Part shown: piece after piece, positions 15,000 through 20,667 of the stretch
Position numbering within the stretch: position 1 is the first letter of the stretch
Layout: each line of letters opens with the position of its first letter
DNA from: a virus
IMG/VR virus record: IMGVR_UViG_3300047121_000238
Location: 1-27,641 of that record
Reading direction: 5' to 3' (one strand)
Length of the DNA stretch: 27,641 bases
Notes under the pieces: model-generated
The model's database searches: none
Seen by the model: the letters and a program-made list of their open reading frames with translations, nothing else
Told to the model about the DNA's origin: nothing
Translations under genes and position numbers: made by a program

Positions 15000-15016
15000 G
15001 TGTAATGACATTACAC
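15000..15016. promoter_or_regulatory. 17-bp palindrome copy 2 (A centre)
   Basis: GTGTAATGACATTACAC in the untranslated region. A hairpin TCTAAC-CTAT-GTTAGA lies upstream at 14950-14965. Confidence 0.85.
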
Positions 15017-15262
15017 GGGTATAGGGCAACGCCACAAATAACAGAAAGCGCAAGAATGGAAATGCGTAAAACGGAGCTTTAATCGGGAGGGTATCGTGTG
15101 CAAAGTGGTCAATGCGGCAAGGGCACGTACAAGCACTTGAGGATAGAATTGAAGGACGGATACAAACGTATAAAACCGAATACGTACATAGGATCAAACG
15201 TGAAAAAACTATCCAATAGGAGAATGCCGAGACGTAACGCAAACCACGATAACGTAACCAAA

Positions 15263-15358
15263 GAACGGGCGCAGGTGTGGAATATTGTGTACGGAAGAAT
15301 GCGGCACGAACGTGCCTACACGAAGCAATATTTTGGGGTTCGATTCCCCACCCGTTTA
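15263..15358 (+). ncRNA. tRNA-like structure with canonical acceptor and T-arm
   Basis: GAACGGG (15263-15269) pairs with CCCGTTT (15351-15357) as a 7-bp acceptor stem with one G-U pair. TGGGG-TTCGATT-CCCCA (15334-15350) is a textbook T-arm with a 7-nt T-loop directly abutting it. No normal D-arm or 7-nt anticodon loop can be drawn. Instead the centre forms a long irregular hairpin: AATATTG/CAATATT (15281-15287, 15326-15332), TGTA/TACA (15288-15291, 15317-15320) and GGCAC/GTGCC around GAAC. No CCA is encoded. It could be a degenerate tRNA, a tRNA mimic or an RNase P processing site. It lies 7 nt upstream of palindrome copy 3. Confidence 0.6.
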
Positions 15359-15365
15359 CGAAGTG

Positions 15366-15382
15366 GTGTAATGTCATTACAC
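15366..15382. promoter_or_regulatory. 17-bp palindrome copy 3 (T centre)
   Basis: GTGTAATGTCATTACAC just after the tRNA-like element and 5 nt before the first leader pseudoknot. Confidence 0.85.
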
Positions 15383-15387
15383 TACCT

Positions 15388-15413
15388 AAGTATGCCACCA
15401 CTTGTAACGGGGC
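15388..15413 (+). promoter_or_regulatory. Leader pseudoknot A, upstream of the 15435 gene
   Basis: Stem 1 AAGU (15388-15391) with ACUU (15400-15403). Stem 2 GCC-a-CC (15394-15399) with GG-GGC (15409-15413). L3 is GUAAC. An A-run tail leads to the ATG 21 nt later. This copy has the AAGU:ACUU version of stem 1. Confidence 0.7.
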
Positions 15414-15434
15414 AAAAAAAATAAACCCAATTTT

Positions 15435-16064
15435 ATGTTACCCCAATTTTCAGTAAAAGAAGTAACCATTGCCGTTCGTAAGTCGTCGCAAGCCCTTAAA
15501 ATACAGGGCGCAAAAGCGCGGAACAAAGCGTTTTCCTATCTAATCGACCACGCACGGGAATGCGCTAAAGCCGACGATTTTTATGCCCAAAGTGTAGAGG
15601 TCGGAAATATCGATCCAAAAAAGTACACGAAAACACAATTTTGGATGGATTGTGGATTCACCGAAGTTCAAATAAAGGTGAACAAATACCACAATTTGTT
15701 GATACGTGCGGGGCGTATTGACGATGCCCGACTACTACAATTTTTGTCGTGGGTTGATGAGGACGTAAAAAGAGAGTGCGGTCTTATGAGCCTGTTAGCG
15801 TGGAACAAAAAGTTCAGCGAAGCGATAGCGGATGGAGCGACCGAAGAGGAGGCAGCGGAGGCAGCGGAGGGCAAGTACGATGCGCAGACTATCATAACAT
15901 TTATCGCAAAGATGCCTGAAATCAAAGAGGGCGCGGAGCGTAATATAGCGTTCAGAGTTGATTCAAATCAAACCAAACACTATAAGGGCACGATTGAGGA
16001 GTTGGAGGAGGCGTACAGCTTATTAGGCGTAATGATTGCTCAATACAAGTCGGAGCAGGTGTAA
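15435..16064 (+). CDS. First right-arm protein, unknown (209 aa)
   Basis: A soluble, largely helical 209-residue protein. It begins MLPQFSVKEVTIAVRKSSQA, has a basic N-terminal third (QGAKARNKAFSYLIDHAREC), a middle with FWMDCGFTEVQIKVNKYHNL resembling a helix-turn-helix-like segment, and an acidic Ala/Glu stretch ATEEEAAEAAEGKYD. No family recognised. As the first gene of the rightward block, with a pseudoknot leader and an upstream palindrome, it could encode the regulator of these sites; this is inference from position only. Its stop codon TAA is part of palindrome copy 4 (GTG-TAA). Confidence 0.75.
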   Translation: MLPQFSVKEVTIAVRKSSQALKIQGAKARNKAFSYLIDHARECAKADDFYAQSVEVGNIDPKKYTKTQFWMDCGFTEVQIKVNKYHNLLIRAGRIDDARLLQFLSWVDEDVKRECGLMSLLAWNKKFSEAIADGATEEEAAEAAEGKYDAQTIITFIAKMPEIKEGAERNIAFRVDSNQTKHYKGTIEELEEAYSLLGVMIAQYKSEQV

Positions 16065-16075
16065 TGACATTACAC
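16059..16075. promoter_or_regulatory. 17-bp palindrome copy 4 (A centre)
   Basis: GTGTAATGACATTACAC, extended to 19 bp by G/C flanks. It supplies the last Val codon and stop codon of the gene ending at 16064. Confidence 0.85.
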
Positions 16076-16078
16076 CAC

Positions 16079-16121
16079 TAAGGGTATGGTACAAGCGGGG
16101 GTTCGATTCCCCCGCCCTTAA
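16079..16121 (+). ncRNA. Mini tRNA-like element (acceptor plus T-arm only)
   Basis: TAAGGGT (16079-16085) pairs with GCCCTTA (16114-16120) as an acceptor stem with one G-U pair. GGGGG-TTCGATT-CCCCC (16097-16113) is a perfect T-arm abutting it, giving a 12-bp coaxial minihelix. Only 11 nt (16086-16096) replace the D- and anticodon arms. The single unpaired A after the acceptor fits a discriminator base. Acceptor plus T-arm is the known minimal RNase P substrate, so the element may mark a processing site in the leader RNA. A tRNA-derived attachment remnant is the main alternative. Confidence 0.6.
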
Positions 16122-16125
16122 CAAC

Positions 16126-16151
16126 GGGTACGCCACCACCTACGACGGGGC
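16126..16151 (+). promoter_or_regulatory. Leader pseudoknot B, upstream of the 16170 gene
   Basis: GGGU (16126-16129) with ACCU (16138-16141); GCC-a-CC (16132-16137) with GG-GGC (16147-16151). L1 is AC and L3 is ACGAC. The start codon is 18 nt downstream after an A-rich tail. It directly follows the mini tRNA-like element. Confidence 0.7.
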
Positions 16152-16169
16152 AACAATAAAAAAAATCTT

Positions 16170-16316
16170 ATGTTTCAATCCATTTACGATGAGCTTATGG
16201 TGCTCAATCAAATCGAGGAGGCGCTTGCGCTTAGCTTAGAGTTTACAATCGACGAAAAAGAATTGCTTCGAGCGCGGGAGCAATTCATTATGGACGTTGA
16301 GTGCGAATTAGTGTAA
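16170..16316 (+). CDS. Small acidic helical protein, 48 aa
   Basis: MFQSIYDELMVLNQIEEALA then LSLEFTIDEKELLRAREQFI and MDVECELV. It is an acidic, probably alpha-helical small protein with no known family. Support comes from context: a pseudoknot leader at the standard distance, an A-rich ATG context, and a stop codon that falls in palindrome copy 5 exactly as the 15435-16064 gene stops in copy 4 (GTG-TAA). The two parallel endings suggest that the palindrome was placed in the same phase. Confidence 0.6.
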   Translation: MFQSIYDELMVLNQIEEALALSLEFTIDEKELLRAREQFIMDVECELV

Positions 16317-16327
16317 TGACATTACAC
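16311..16327. promoter_or_regulatory. 17-bp palindrome copy 5 (A centre)
   Basis: GTGTAATGACATTACAC. It provides the final Val and stop of the 48-residue gene and lies 9 nt before pseudoknot C. Confidence 0.85.
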
Positions 16328-16336
16328 CAAGACAAA

Positions 16337-16362
16337 GGGTACGCCACCACCTACGACGGGGC
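16337..16362 (+). promoter_or_regulatory. Leader pseudoknot C, upstream of the 16381 gene
   Basis: Same core as copy B: GGGU (16337-16340):ACCU (16349-16352) and GCC-a-CC (16343-16348):GG-GGC (16358-16362). ATG 18 nt later. Confidence 0.7.
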
Positions 16363-16380
16363 AACAATAAAAAAAATCCT

Positions 16381-16599
16381 ATGTTAAAACTTATCAACAC
16401 CATTTTGCTCACGGCTATACCCTGCTTGTGGGCGTGTTTAGCGGACACCTCATACGCTCCTGTCGTATCCGTGTTTGCGTCGTTCGCTGTTGCGTGCGTG
16501 TATTCAGCATCCGACCATTTCGGACAAAATCAGCGCAACCTTGTGCTATTAGTGCACTTAATTGGACTTATTGTAACCACGTTAGTGCATTGTCTATGA
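16381..16599 (+). CDS. Small membrane protein, three hydrophobic segments
   Basis: 72 residues, with hydrophobic stretches at about 4-20 (LINTILLTAIPCLWACL), 26-42 (APVVSVFASFAVACVYS) and 54-71 (LVLLVHLIGLIVTTLVHC). The short loops include SDHFGQNQRN. It probably sits in the inner membrane. It is an early-region gene with a palindrome and pseudoknot leader; such small early membrane proteins may serve superinfection exclusion or host takeover, but no motif says so. The stop overlaps the next start (CTATGA). Confidence 0.6.
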   Translation: MLKLINTILLTAIPCLWACLADTSYAPVVSVFASFAVACVYSASDHFGQNQRNLVLLVHLIGLIVTTLVHCL

Positions 16600-16799
16600 A
16601 ATACGTAAAGCACAGAGACGGATCGTTCAGCATACACTTGCTTGACACGACGCAGCGCCCGTGTATGGTGCGCAGGTTCTACAACTACACAAAGTTTCAG
16701 GCGTTGCGCCACATTGTGAGTGAGAAAATCAATGGAGGATGGACGCATAGCGCAGTTTGTTTCATGTGTAATGACATTACACCAAATCAAAAACTATGA
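16596..16799 (+). CDS. Hypothetical protein that reads through the palindrome
   Basis: 67 residues: MKYVKHRDGSFSIHLLDTTQ, a central TFQ/ALRHIVSEKINGGWTH segment, and an end with FMCNDITPNQKL. The residues CNDIT are encoded by palindrome copy 6 read in a frame without stop codons. I start it at 16596 because that ATG overlaps the stop of the membrane protein (ATGA); the frame itself is open further upstream, but that part overlaps the membrane protein gene. Its own stop overlaps the next ATG in the same way. Function unknown. Confidence 0.55.
   Translation: MKYVKHRDGSFSIHLLDTTQRPCMVRRFYNYTKFQALRHIVSEKINGGWTHSAVCFMCNDITPNQKL
16766..16782. promoter_or_regulatory. 17-bp palindrome copy 6 (A centre), within coding sequence
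   Basis: GTGTAATGACATTACAC encodes CNDIT near the end of the 67-residue gene, 13 nt before the RadC-like start. No pseudoknot follows it. Confidence 0.85.
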
Positions 16800-17236
16800 C
16801 AACAACACAAAGAAAAATTGTTTCAGTGCCCGTTAGGGGCGGCTCAAAAAAGTCCGTTAAAATTACCAGCCCTGATGTTTCGGCTAAGTTCGCACGTAGT
16901 TTGTACGACAATGACATAGACGTAGTTGAGTCGTTCTATATTGTGTTGTTAGACCACGCACTTCAGACCAAGCATTGGGCGCTAATCGGCAAGGGTGGAG
17001 TATCATCAACGGTAGCAGATGTACGTGTAATATGTAAGCACGTCGTGGATAGTCTTGCATCCAATGTACTATTAGTGCACAATCATCCATCGGGTACGCT
17101 CAATGCGAGTGATGCGGACAAGAATATGACAAATGCCGTGAAGGAGGTATTGAAATACATGAACTGCAATGTTGTAGACCACATTATTTTGACACAATCA
17201 GACTATTATTCATTCACTCAAAACAATTTATTATGA
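16796..17236 (+). CDS. radC: RadC-like JAB/MPN+ metalloprotease-fold protein
   Basis: 146 residues. The JAMM metal-binding signature is present: HNHPSG at 95-100 and the acidic Asp106 (H-x-H...D), with Glu45 in ESFYIVLLDHALQTK as the likely catalytic acid. LLDHALQTKHWALIGKGGVS then ADVRVICKHVVD follows the RadC domain order. The N-terminal HhH part of cellular RadC is missing, as in many phage and plasmid copies. RadC proteins are tied loosely to DNA repair, recombination or counter-defence; the activity is unproven. ATGA overlaps join it to both neighbours. Confidence 0.85.
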   Translation: MTTTQRKIVSVPVRGGSKKSVKITSPDVSAKFARSLYDNDIDVVESFYIVLLDHALQTKHWALIGKGGVSSTVADVRVICKHVVDSLASNVLLVHNHPSGTLNASDADKNMTNAVKEVLKYMNCNVVDHIILTQSDYYSFTQNNLL

Positions 17237-17502
17237 ACGAACACATTTCATTTATCAAAAAAACTTTGAAAGGTCGCGGGTGCACGGAGATTAAGATTAG
17301 CAAGGGGCACATGTACTTCAGCGGGTTCTTTACCGCTCCTTCGGGGCAGATATACTACATATCGTGGCACGATGGGAACGATACGTACTTAGTGCGCACT
17401 GCTAAGGACTACAAAGATTTTCGTGGAGGGACTAATCAATGGTTCAGCCAAGATGATTTGAAGAATGCGTATCTGAAAGGGTGTAATGACATTACACATT
17501 GA
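17233..17502 (+). CDS. Hypothetical protein ending in palindrome-coded CNDITH
   Basis: 89 residues: MNEHISFIKKTLKGRGCTEI, then beta-rich MYFSGFFTAPSGQIYYISWH, and the end NAYLKGCNDITH. It is probably a small alpha/beta protein, with no family recognised. The last six residues come from palindrome copy 7 in the CNDIT frame, so the palindrome seems to have been added to, or kept within, the gene end. It overlaps the RadC-like gene by 4 nt. Confidence 0.6.
   Translation: MNEHISFIKKTLKGRGCTEIKISKGHMYFSGFFTAPSGQIYYISWHDGNDTYLVRTAKDYKDFRGGTNQWFSQDDLKNAYLKGCNDITH
17481..17497. promoter_or_regulatory. 17-bp palindrome copy 7 (A centre)
   Basis: GTGTAATGACATTACAC at the end of the 17233 gene, 18 nt before pseudoknot D. 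Confidence 0.85.
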
Positions 17503-17515
17503 GCAAATAAATACA

Positions 17516-17541
17516 GGGTATGCCACCACCTACGACGGGGC
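17516..17541 (+). promoter_or_regulatory. Leader pseudoknot D, upstream of the AAA+ gene
   Basis: GGGU (17516-17519):ACCU (17528-17531) and GCC-a-CC (17522-17527):GG-GGC (17537-17541). L1 is AU here rather than AC. ATG 20 nt later after an A-rich tail. Confidence 0.7.
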
Positions 17542-17561
17542 AAAAAATAAAATAAAATTCT

Positions 17562-18545
17562 ATGAGAGTAAAACAAGATTGGGCAGAAGTTGTCGCTAAG
17601 GCAACGGAGCAAACGCAAAAAAGTATCGTCGAAGCCACTCAATCGTCCTTCGCTAAGATACTTGAAGAGATGTCGGGCGATGCACTTTCGATTGACGAGA
17701 TTGTTAGTTCGAGTGAGTTTAAGGATGCCGTCCTGTCAATAGCTAACGTTCAGCGCACTGTGCACGTGGTTCGTCCGTCGGGTGTTAAGCACACGGAGGA
17801 TATTGTGCACGAGAATTTCGAGCACTTAATCAAAATGGTCGGTGCGGGGATAAATGTTGCGCTTGTAGGCGAGGCGGGTTCGGGCAAGTCTACGGCAGCC
17901 GAGCAGTGTGCCCGTGCGTTGGGGCTTGACTTTTACCCTGTGTCGTTTCACGCTAAGATGACGAGCACGGATTTGCGTGGGTATATGGATGCGAAGGGCG
18001 ACTACAATGAGAGTGCTATGTATCGTGCGTTCAAGCTTGGCGGGTTGCTATGCTTGGATGAATTTGACCGCTCAAATACTGAGGTCGTCGTGTCGCTGAA
18101 TAACTTGTTGGCGGGTGCTTCGTACTTATTCCCGAACAATGAGTTAGTCAAGAAACACGAGGACTTTCGTGTGGTGGCGTGCCAGAATACTACGGGTAGC
18201 GGGGGCAGCAAGCAGTATGCGGCAGCGCAGCGACAGGATGCGAGTACGCTCAACAGGTTCGTTACTATTCCGTGGGATATTGACAATGCTATGGAGCGCA
18301 AGGTTGCGGGGGATACACCCATTACTACAATCGTGCAGATGATACGTAGCAAAGCCAAAGAGTTAGGTATGGATATTGTAATTAGCCCACGACAAAGCAT
18401 ACACGCTAACACATTGGTGGATATGGGGTATTCGACAACTCAGGCAATCGACTATGCGATAACGGGTATGATGGCTGATGATGTCCGTAGGCGATTGGTC
18501 GATGATATAGCTGAAATCTCTAACAAAAAATTTGCTAAAAAATGA
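17562..18545 (+). CDS. AAA+ ATPase of MoxR/CobS type
   Basis: 327 residues. Walker A GEAGSGKST at 103-111, Walker B GLLCLDEFDR at 161-170, sensor-1 Asn in VVACQNT (204-210) and the Arg finger LNRF at 230-233. The N-terminal 90 residues are helical. The pattern LRGYMDAKGDY (a beta-hairpin insert) marks the MoxR/CobS/McrB group, whose members remodel proteins with a VWA-domain partner. The gene overlaps the next one by ATGA, so the product probably works with it. In phages this pair has no settled role; metal-chelatase-like chaperone action is the closest analogy. Confidence 0.85.
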   Translation: MRVKQDWAEVVAKATEQTQKSIVEATQSSFAKILEEMSGDALSIDEIVSSSEFKDAVLSIANVQRTVHVVRPSGVKHTEDIVHENFEHLIKMVGAGINVALVGEAGSGKSTAAEQCARALGLDFYPVSFHAKMTSTDLRGYMDAKGDYNESAMYRAFKLGGLLCLDEFDRSNTEVVVSLNNLLAGASYLFPNNELVKKHEDFRVVACQNTTGSGGSKQYAAAQRQDASTLNRFVTIPWDIDNAMERKVAGDTPITTIVQMIRSKAKELGMDIVISPRQSIHANTLVDMGYSTTQAIDYAITGMMADDVRRRLVDDIAEISNKKFAKK

Positions 18546-19417
18546 GGTACGAAACAGGTGATTTAACTAAGATACACACGACCTTCGAGGAGTTCGTGCA
18601 GACTGCTATTAAAATTGGCAATAAGGAAATGTCAAGCCACGAATTGGGGAGGGGTGATTTTTTTGGTGATGCGAGGAGCTTCAATATTATGGTCAAGCGG
18701 TGCTACGATGGGTACAATGCGAAGGCAATCGCCAATCAGCGAGAGATAATCGCGGGGATGATTGACTATGACCGCCCTAAAGATGAGCTCAAATACACGG
18801 GTGACGCTCTTGATGTGCCCACATACCTGTCGGGTGATATGAAGTGTTGGTGGTCAAGCGAGGGCACAGGGCAAGGTCGCCCGAAGATGCACATTACATT
18901 TTCGTGCAACACGGTAGGCTGTTTTAATGTAGAGTATTTGAATCACGGCGGGTGTATTGCTGTGCTGTGCGATGTGCTTAGCGATTGGGCAGACACGAAG
19001 ATAACCGCCACTATAATCAACGAAATGGTATTTGAGGGCAAGGGGCTTCAATCTATTGAGTTGAAAGATTACAATGAAAGCGTAGATGTGCCGCGTATTG
19101 GTGCGGTCACACATCCATCATTCTTCAGGCGCATTGGCTTTGCTTGGTTCGAGGGGTTTAACAAAATATCAGGCAAGAAGTATAGCCATACATATGGGGG
19201 CAGTGTGACAGGGAAAAATAGAGGTAATGTTGTGGATGATGAGGAGTTCTGTGATTGGATACGTGTGTCGCCTGATGAGATTGTGATTGACTTGCCTGCG
19301 GCTGATAGCAAGGCTCGATTCGGTACACCTGAACGTGCTGCGGAATGGCTATCCGATACGATGAAAAAGATACGCAGAGAGTTTGACAATGGCTCACGAC
19401 ACATTAAATTATTCTAA
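18542..19417 (+). CDS. Partner of the AAA+ ATPase, DUF7192/VWA-like
   Basis: 291 residues. The core KMHITFSCNTVGCFNVEYLN then GGCIAVLCDVLSDWADTKIT is an alpha/beta segment reminiscent of a VWA/Rossmann sheet, and the first strand lacks a clean MIDAS DxSxS. The gene start overlaps the AAA+ gene. MoxR-type ATPases are usually encoded with VWA partners, and phage proteins similar to this one have been grouped as DUF7192 (from memory). I infer a substrate-binding or adaptor role. The gene stops 2 nt before palindrome copy 8. Confidence 0.6.
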   Translation: MRYETGDLTKIHTTFEEFVQTAIKIGNKEMSSHELGRGDFFGDARSFNIMVKRCYDGYNAKAIANQREIIAGMIDYDRPKDELKYTGDALDVPTYLSGDMKCWWSSEGTGQGRPKMHITFSCNTVGCFNVEYLNHGGCIAVLCDVLSDWADTKITATIINEMVFEGKGLQSIELKDYNESVDVPRIGAVTHPSFFRRIGFAWFEGFNKISGKKYSHTYGGSVTGKNRGNVVDDEEFCDWIRVSPDEIVIDLPAADSKARFGTPERAAEWLSDTMKKIRREFDNGSRHIKLF

Positions 19418-19418
19418 G

Positions 19419-19435
19419 GTGTAATGACATTACAC
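19419..19435. promoter_or_regulatory. 17-bp palindrome copy 8 (A centre)
   Basis: GTGTAATGACATTACAC with G/C flanks (19 bp), just after the stop of the ATPase-partner gene and 9 nt before pseudoknot E. Confidence 0.85.
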
Positions 19436-19444
19436 CAAGACAAA

Positions 19445-19470
19445 GGGTACGCCACCACCTACGACGGGGC
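19445..19470 (+). promoter_or_regulatory. Leader pseudoknot E, upstream of the 19493 gene
   Basis: GGGU (19445-19448):ACCU (19457-19460) and GCC-a-CC (19451-19456):GG-GGC (19466-19470). It is the same as copy C, including the preceding CCAAGACAAA. ATG 22 nt later. Confidence 0.7.
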
Positions 19471-19473
19471 AAC

Positions 19474-19497
19474 AATATAAACTAACTAAACTATGAA
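19474..19497 (+). repeat. 24-bp leader repeat, first copy
   Basis: The bases from AATATAAACTAACT through AAACTATGAA, covering the ATG at 19493, recur exactly at 19713-19736 around the next gene's start. They look like a duplicated translation-start leader. Confidence 0.6.
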
Positions 19498-19735
19498 AAC
19501 AATCGCACAACAAATCAACTGGGATTTCAAAATCAATGGGGTTTTGGAAATCCGAAACAAGAATGATAAACGTATCTACATTGAAAATTCAAAGGGGTAT
19601 TGGTCAAAGCGTGAATACGATTCCGAAGGCAACGAAATCTACTTCGAGAACTCGGATGGTAATGTAGAGGACAACCGACCAAAGCTAAGCGTAGTAGAAA
19701 TTGATGGTGTAAAATATAAACTAACTAAACTATGA
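19493..19735 (+). CDS. Small repeat protein, YD-like (IYIENSKGYWSKREYD)
   Basis: 80 residues made of short beta units: RIYIENSKGYWSKREYD, then GNEIYFENSDGNVED, a phage-typical pattern of alternating 'G-x-x-Y-x-E-x-S-x-G-x-W' strands. It ends with VEIDGVKYKLTKL. The last eight codons coincide with the second copy of the 24-bp leader, so the C-terminus KYKLTKL comes from the duplicated leader. Function unknown. Confidence 0.65.
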   Translation: MKTIAQQINWDFKINGVLEIRNKNDKRIYIENSKGYWSKREYDSEGNEIYFENSDGNVEDNRPKLSVVEIDGVKYKLTKL

Positions 19736-19736
19736 A
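19713..19736 (+). repeat. 24-bp leader repeat, second copy
   Basis: Exact second copy of the element at 19474-19497. Here it is both the end of one gene and the start region of the next (ATG at 19732). Confidence 0.6.
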
Positions 19737-20133
19737 TCCAAGAGAAGAATTTGACAACCTTGGCTCTATGGTGCTATATCATAGACGCTACAATATTGGC
19801 GACAAGTGGGAGTACCTGCCTGGACACTACAAGCCATCATCACAAGAATTTTCGGGGTGGGGTGAGATGTTAAAGTATTTTGAGAAAGTACATGATTTGG
19901 CCGTATGCCTTCCGGTGTATATGTACGAACACAGTGGCATTGCTCTTGATGTAGAGCCGTTTCATTGCCGTTGGGATAGCGGGCAAGTAGGGTTCATATT
20001 TGTAAGCAAGTCAAAGCTACGGGATAAATACAATGTAAAACGTCTGACTAAATCAATCGTTGAAAAAGCCAAATCAGTCCTCATTGCTGAGGTCGCCAAG
20101 TACAACAATTACTTGCAAGGTGACGAAGAGTGA
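19732..20133 (+). CDS. Conserved phage protein with YEHSG / WDSGQVG motifs
   Basis: 133 residues. The motifs DNLGSMVLYHRRYNIGDKW, then LPVYMYEHSGIAL (about 65-77) and PFHCRWDSGQVGFIFVSK (about 82-99), are distinctive of a phage family I recall from many genera, function not known. The family usually continues past VEKAKSVLIAEVAKYNNYLQGD into another strand-rich segment; here the protein stops at GDEE, so the C-terminal part is missing. Overlaps the 19493 gene by ATGA. Confidence 0.75.
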   Translation: MNPREEFDNLGSMVLYHRRYNIGDKWEYLPGHYKPSSQEFSGWGEMLKYFEKVHDLAVCLPVYMYEHSGIALDVEPFHCRWDSGQVGFIFVSKSKLRDKYNVKRLTKSIVEKAKSVLIAEVAKYNNYLQGDEE

Positions 20134-20151
20134 GCATTCACTATCAACACA

Positions 20152-20180
20152 AGGCATTGCCAACCGCCTGTAATGGGGGC
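20152..20180 (+). promoter_or_regulatory. Leader pseudoknot G, diverged copy, upstream of the 20206 gene
   Basis: AGGC (20152-20155) pairs with GCCU (20166-20169); GCC-aa-CC (20159-20165) pairs with GG-g-GGC (20175-20180). L1 is AUU and L3 is GUAAU. No 17-bp palindrome precedes it. The stem 1 change is compensatory relative to the other copies. Confidence 0.6.
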
Positions 20181-20205
20181 GTCACATTTATAATCCAAAA
20201 AAACT

Positions 20206-20643
20206 ATGGGATTAGATATGTATTTGAGGCGTGAAATTCACCTCACCAATTCAGAAGGCTTAGACCTTCCGTTTGTCAACACGTTAAATGCAGACATGGA
20301 GCCTTATGCGTGGCATTTCCTTACTGCAAGTCAGCTTGTAATGTATTGGCGCAAAGCCAATGCAATACACGGGTGGCTTGTGGATAATGTTCAGCAAGGT
20401 GATGATGACTGCGGGACATATTATGTTTCGATAAATGACCTAAAGTCCCTTGCGAGTGTATGTAAAGAGGCGTTAGATAAGCGCGACTTTGAGTTGATAC
20501 CGCCGCGTGAAGGGTTCTTTTTCGGTAGCTCTGAGCCTGATGATTACTATTGGTATAATCTGCAAGACACGCACGACAAGTTGATGAAGTTAATCGAACA
20601 GCACAAGCCGAACTACTCGTATCGATACACCTCCTCTTGGTAG
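20206..20643 (+). CDS. Conserved phage protein MGLDMYL (YWRKAN motif)
   Basis: 145 residues. MGLDMYLRREIHL at the start and YWRKANAIHGWLVDNVQQGD (about 47-66), followed by DDCGTYYVS and GFFFGSSEPDDYYWYNL, are features of a widely distributed phage and plasmid protein of unknown function. Paired acidic and aromatic residues suggest a binding pocket, but no enzyme signature is known to me. Pseudoknot leader G lies 25 nt upstream; palindrome copy 9 follows 3 nt after the stop. Confidence 0.75.
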   Translation: MGLDMYLRREIHLTNSEGLDLPFVNTLNADMEPYAWHFLTASQLVMYWRKANAIHGWLVDNVQQGDDDCGTYYVSINDLKSLASVCKEALDKRDFELIPPREGFFFGSSEPDDYYWYNLQDTHDKLMKLIEQHKPNYSYRYTSSW

Positions 20644-20646
20644 GGG

Positions 20647-20663
20647 GTGTAATGACATTACAC
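20647..20663. promoter_or_regulatory. 17-bp palindrome copy 9 (A centre)
   Basis: GTGTAATGACATTACAC immediately after the stop of the 20206 gene and 4 nt before pseudoknot F. Confidence 0.85.
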
Positions 20664-20667
20664 TACA

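Larger units (their letters stand above)
13750..15434. other. Divergent control region and possible replication origin, no firm gene
   Basis: The block separates the leftward late operon from the rightward genes. From left to right it contains an A/T-rich GroEL leader, CGATTTT iterons in both orientations (13896-14016), a 32-bp perfect palindrome, G/C-rich runs with a GGGGG-TTAT-CCCCC hairpin (14118-14131) and the inverted repeat AATGTT-GT-AACATT (14193-14206). These are followed by two pairs of 51-bp-spaced direct repeats, several short hairpins, a tRNA-like fold and three copies of the 17-bp palindrome. The frames here lack coding character. Promoters must lie here, but I could not fix them. 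Confidence 0.55.

Noticed and set aside
15263-15358. Ordinary tRNA gene
   Set aside because: The acceptor and T-arm are fine, but no D-arm and no 7-nt anticodon loop can be drawn; no amino acid can be assigned.
14961-15401. 146-residue minus-strand frame with the text NGWGIEPQNIASCRH
   Set aside because: This is the typical peptide obtained by translating the complement of a tRNA T-arm (GGTTCGATTCC). It covers the tRNA-like element and two palindromes and has no start context.
15098-15424. 108-residue plus-strand frame
   Set aside because: It needs a GTG start, runs through the tRNA-like element, a palindrome and pseudoknot A, and has no protein-like pattern.
16079-16121. Phage attachment site in a tRNA remnant
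   Set aside because: No integrase gene, no second att copy and no host tRNA context are visible. It stays a possibility but without support in this window.
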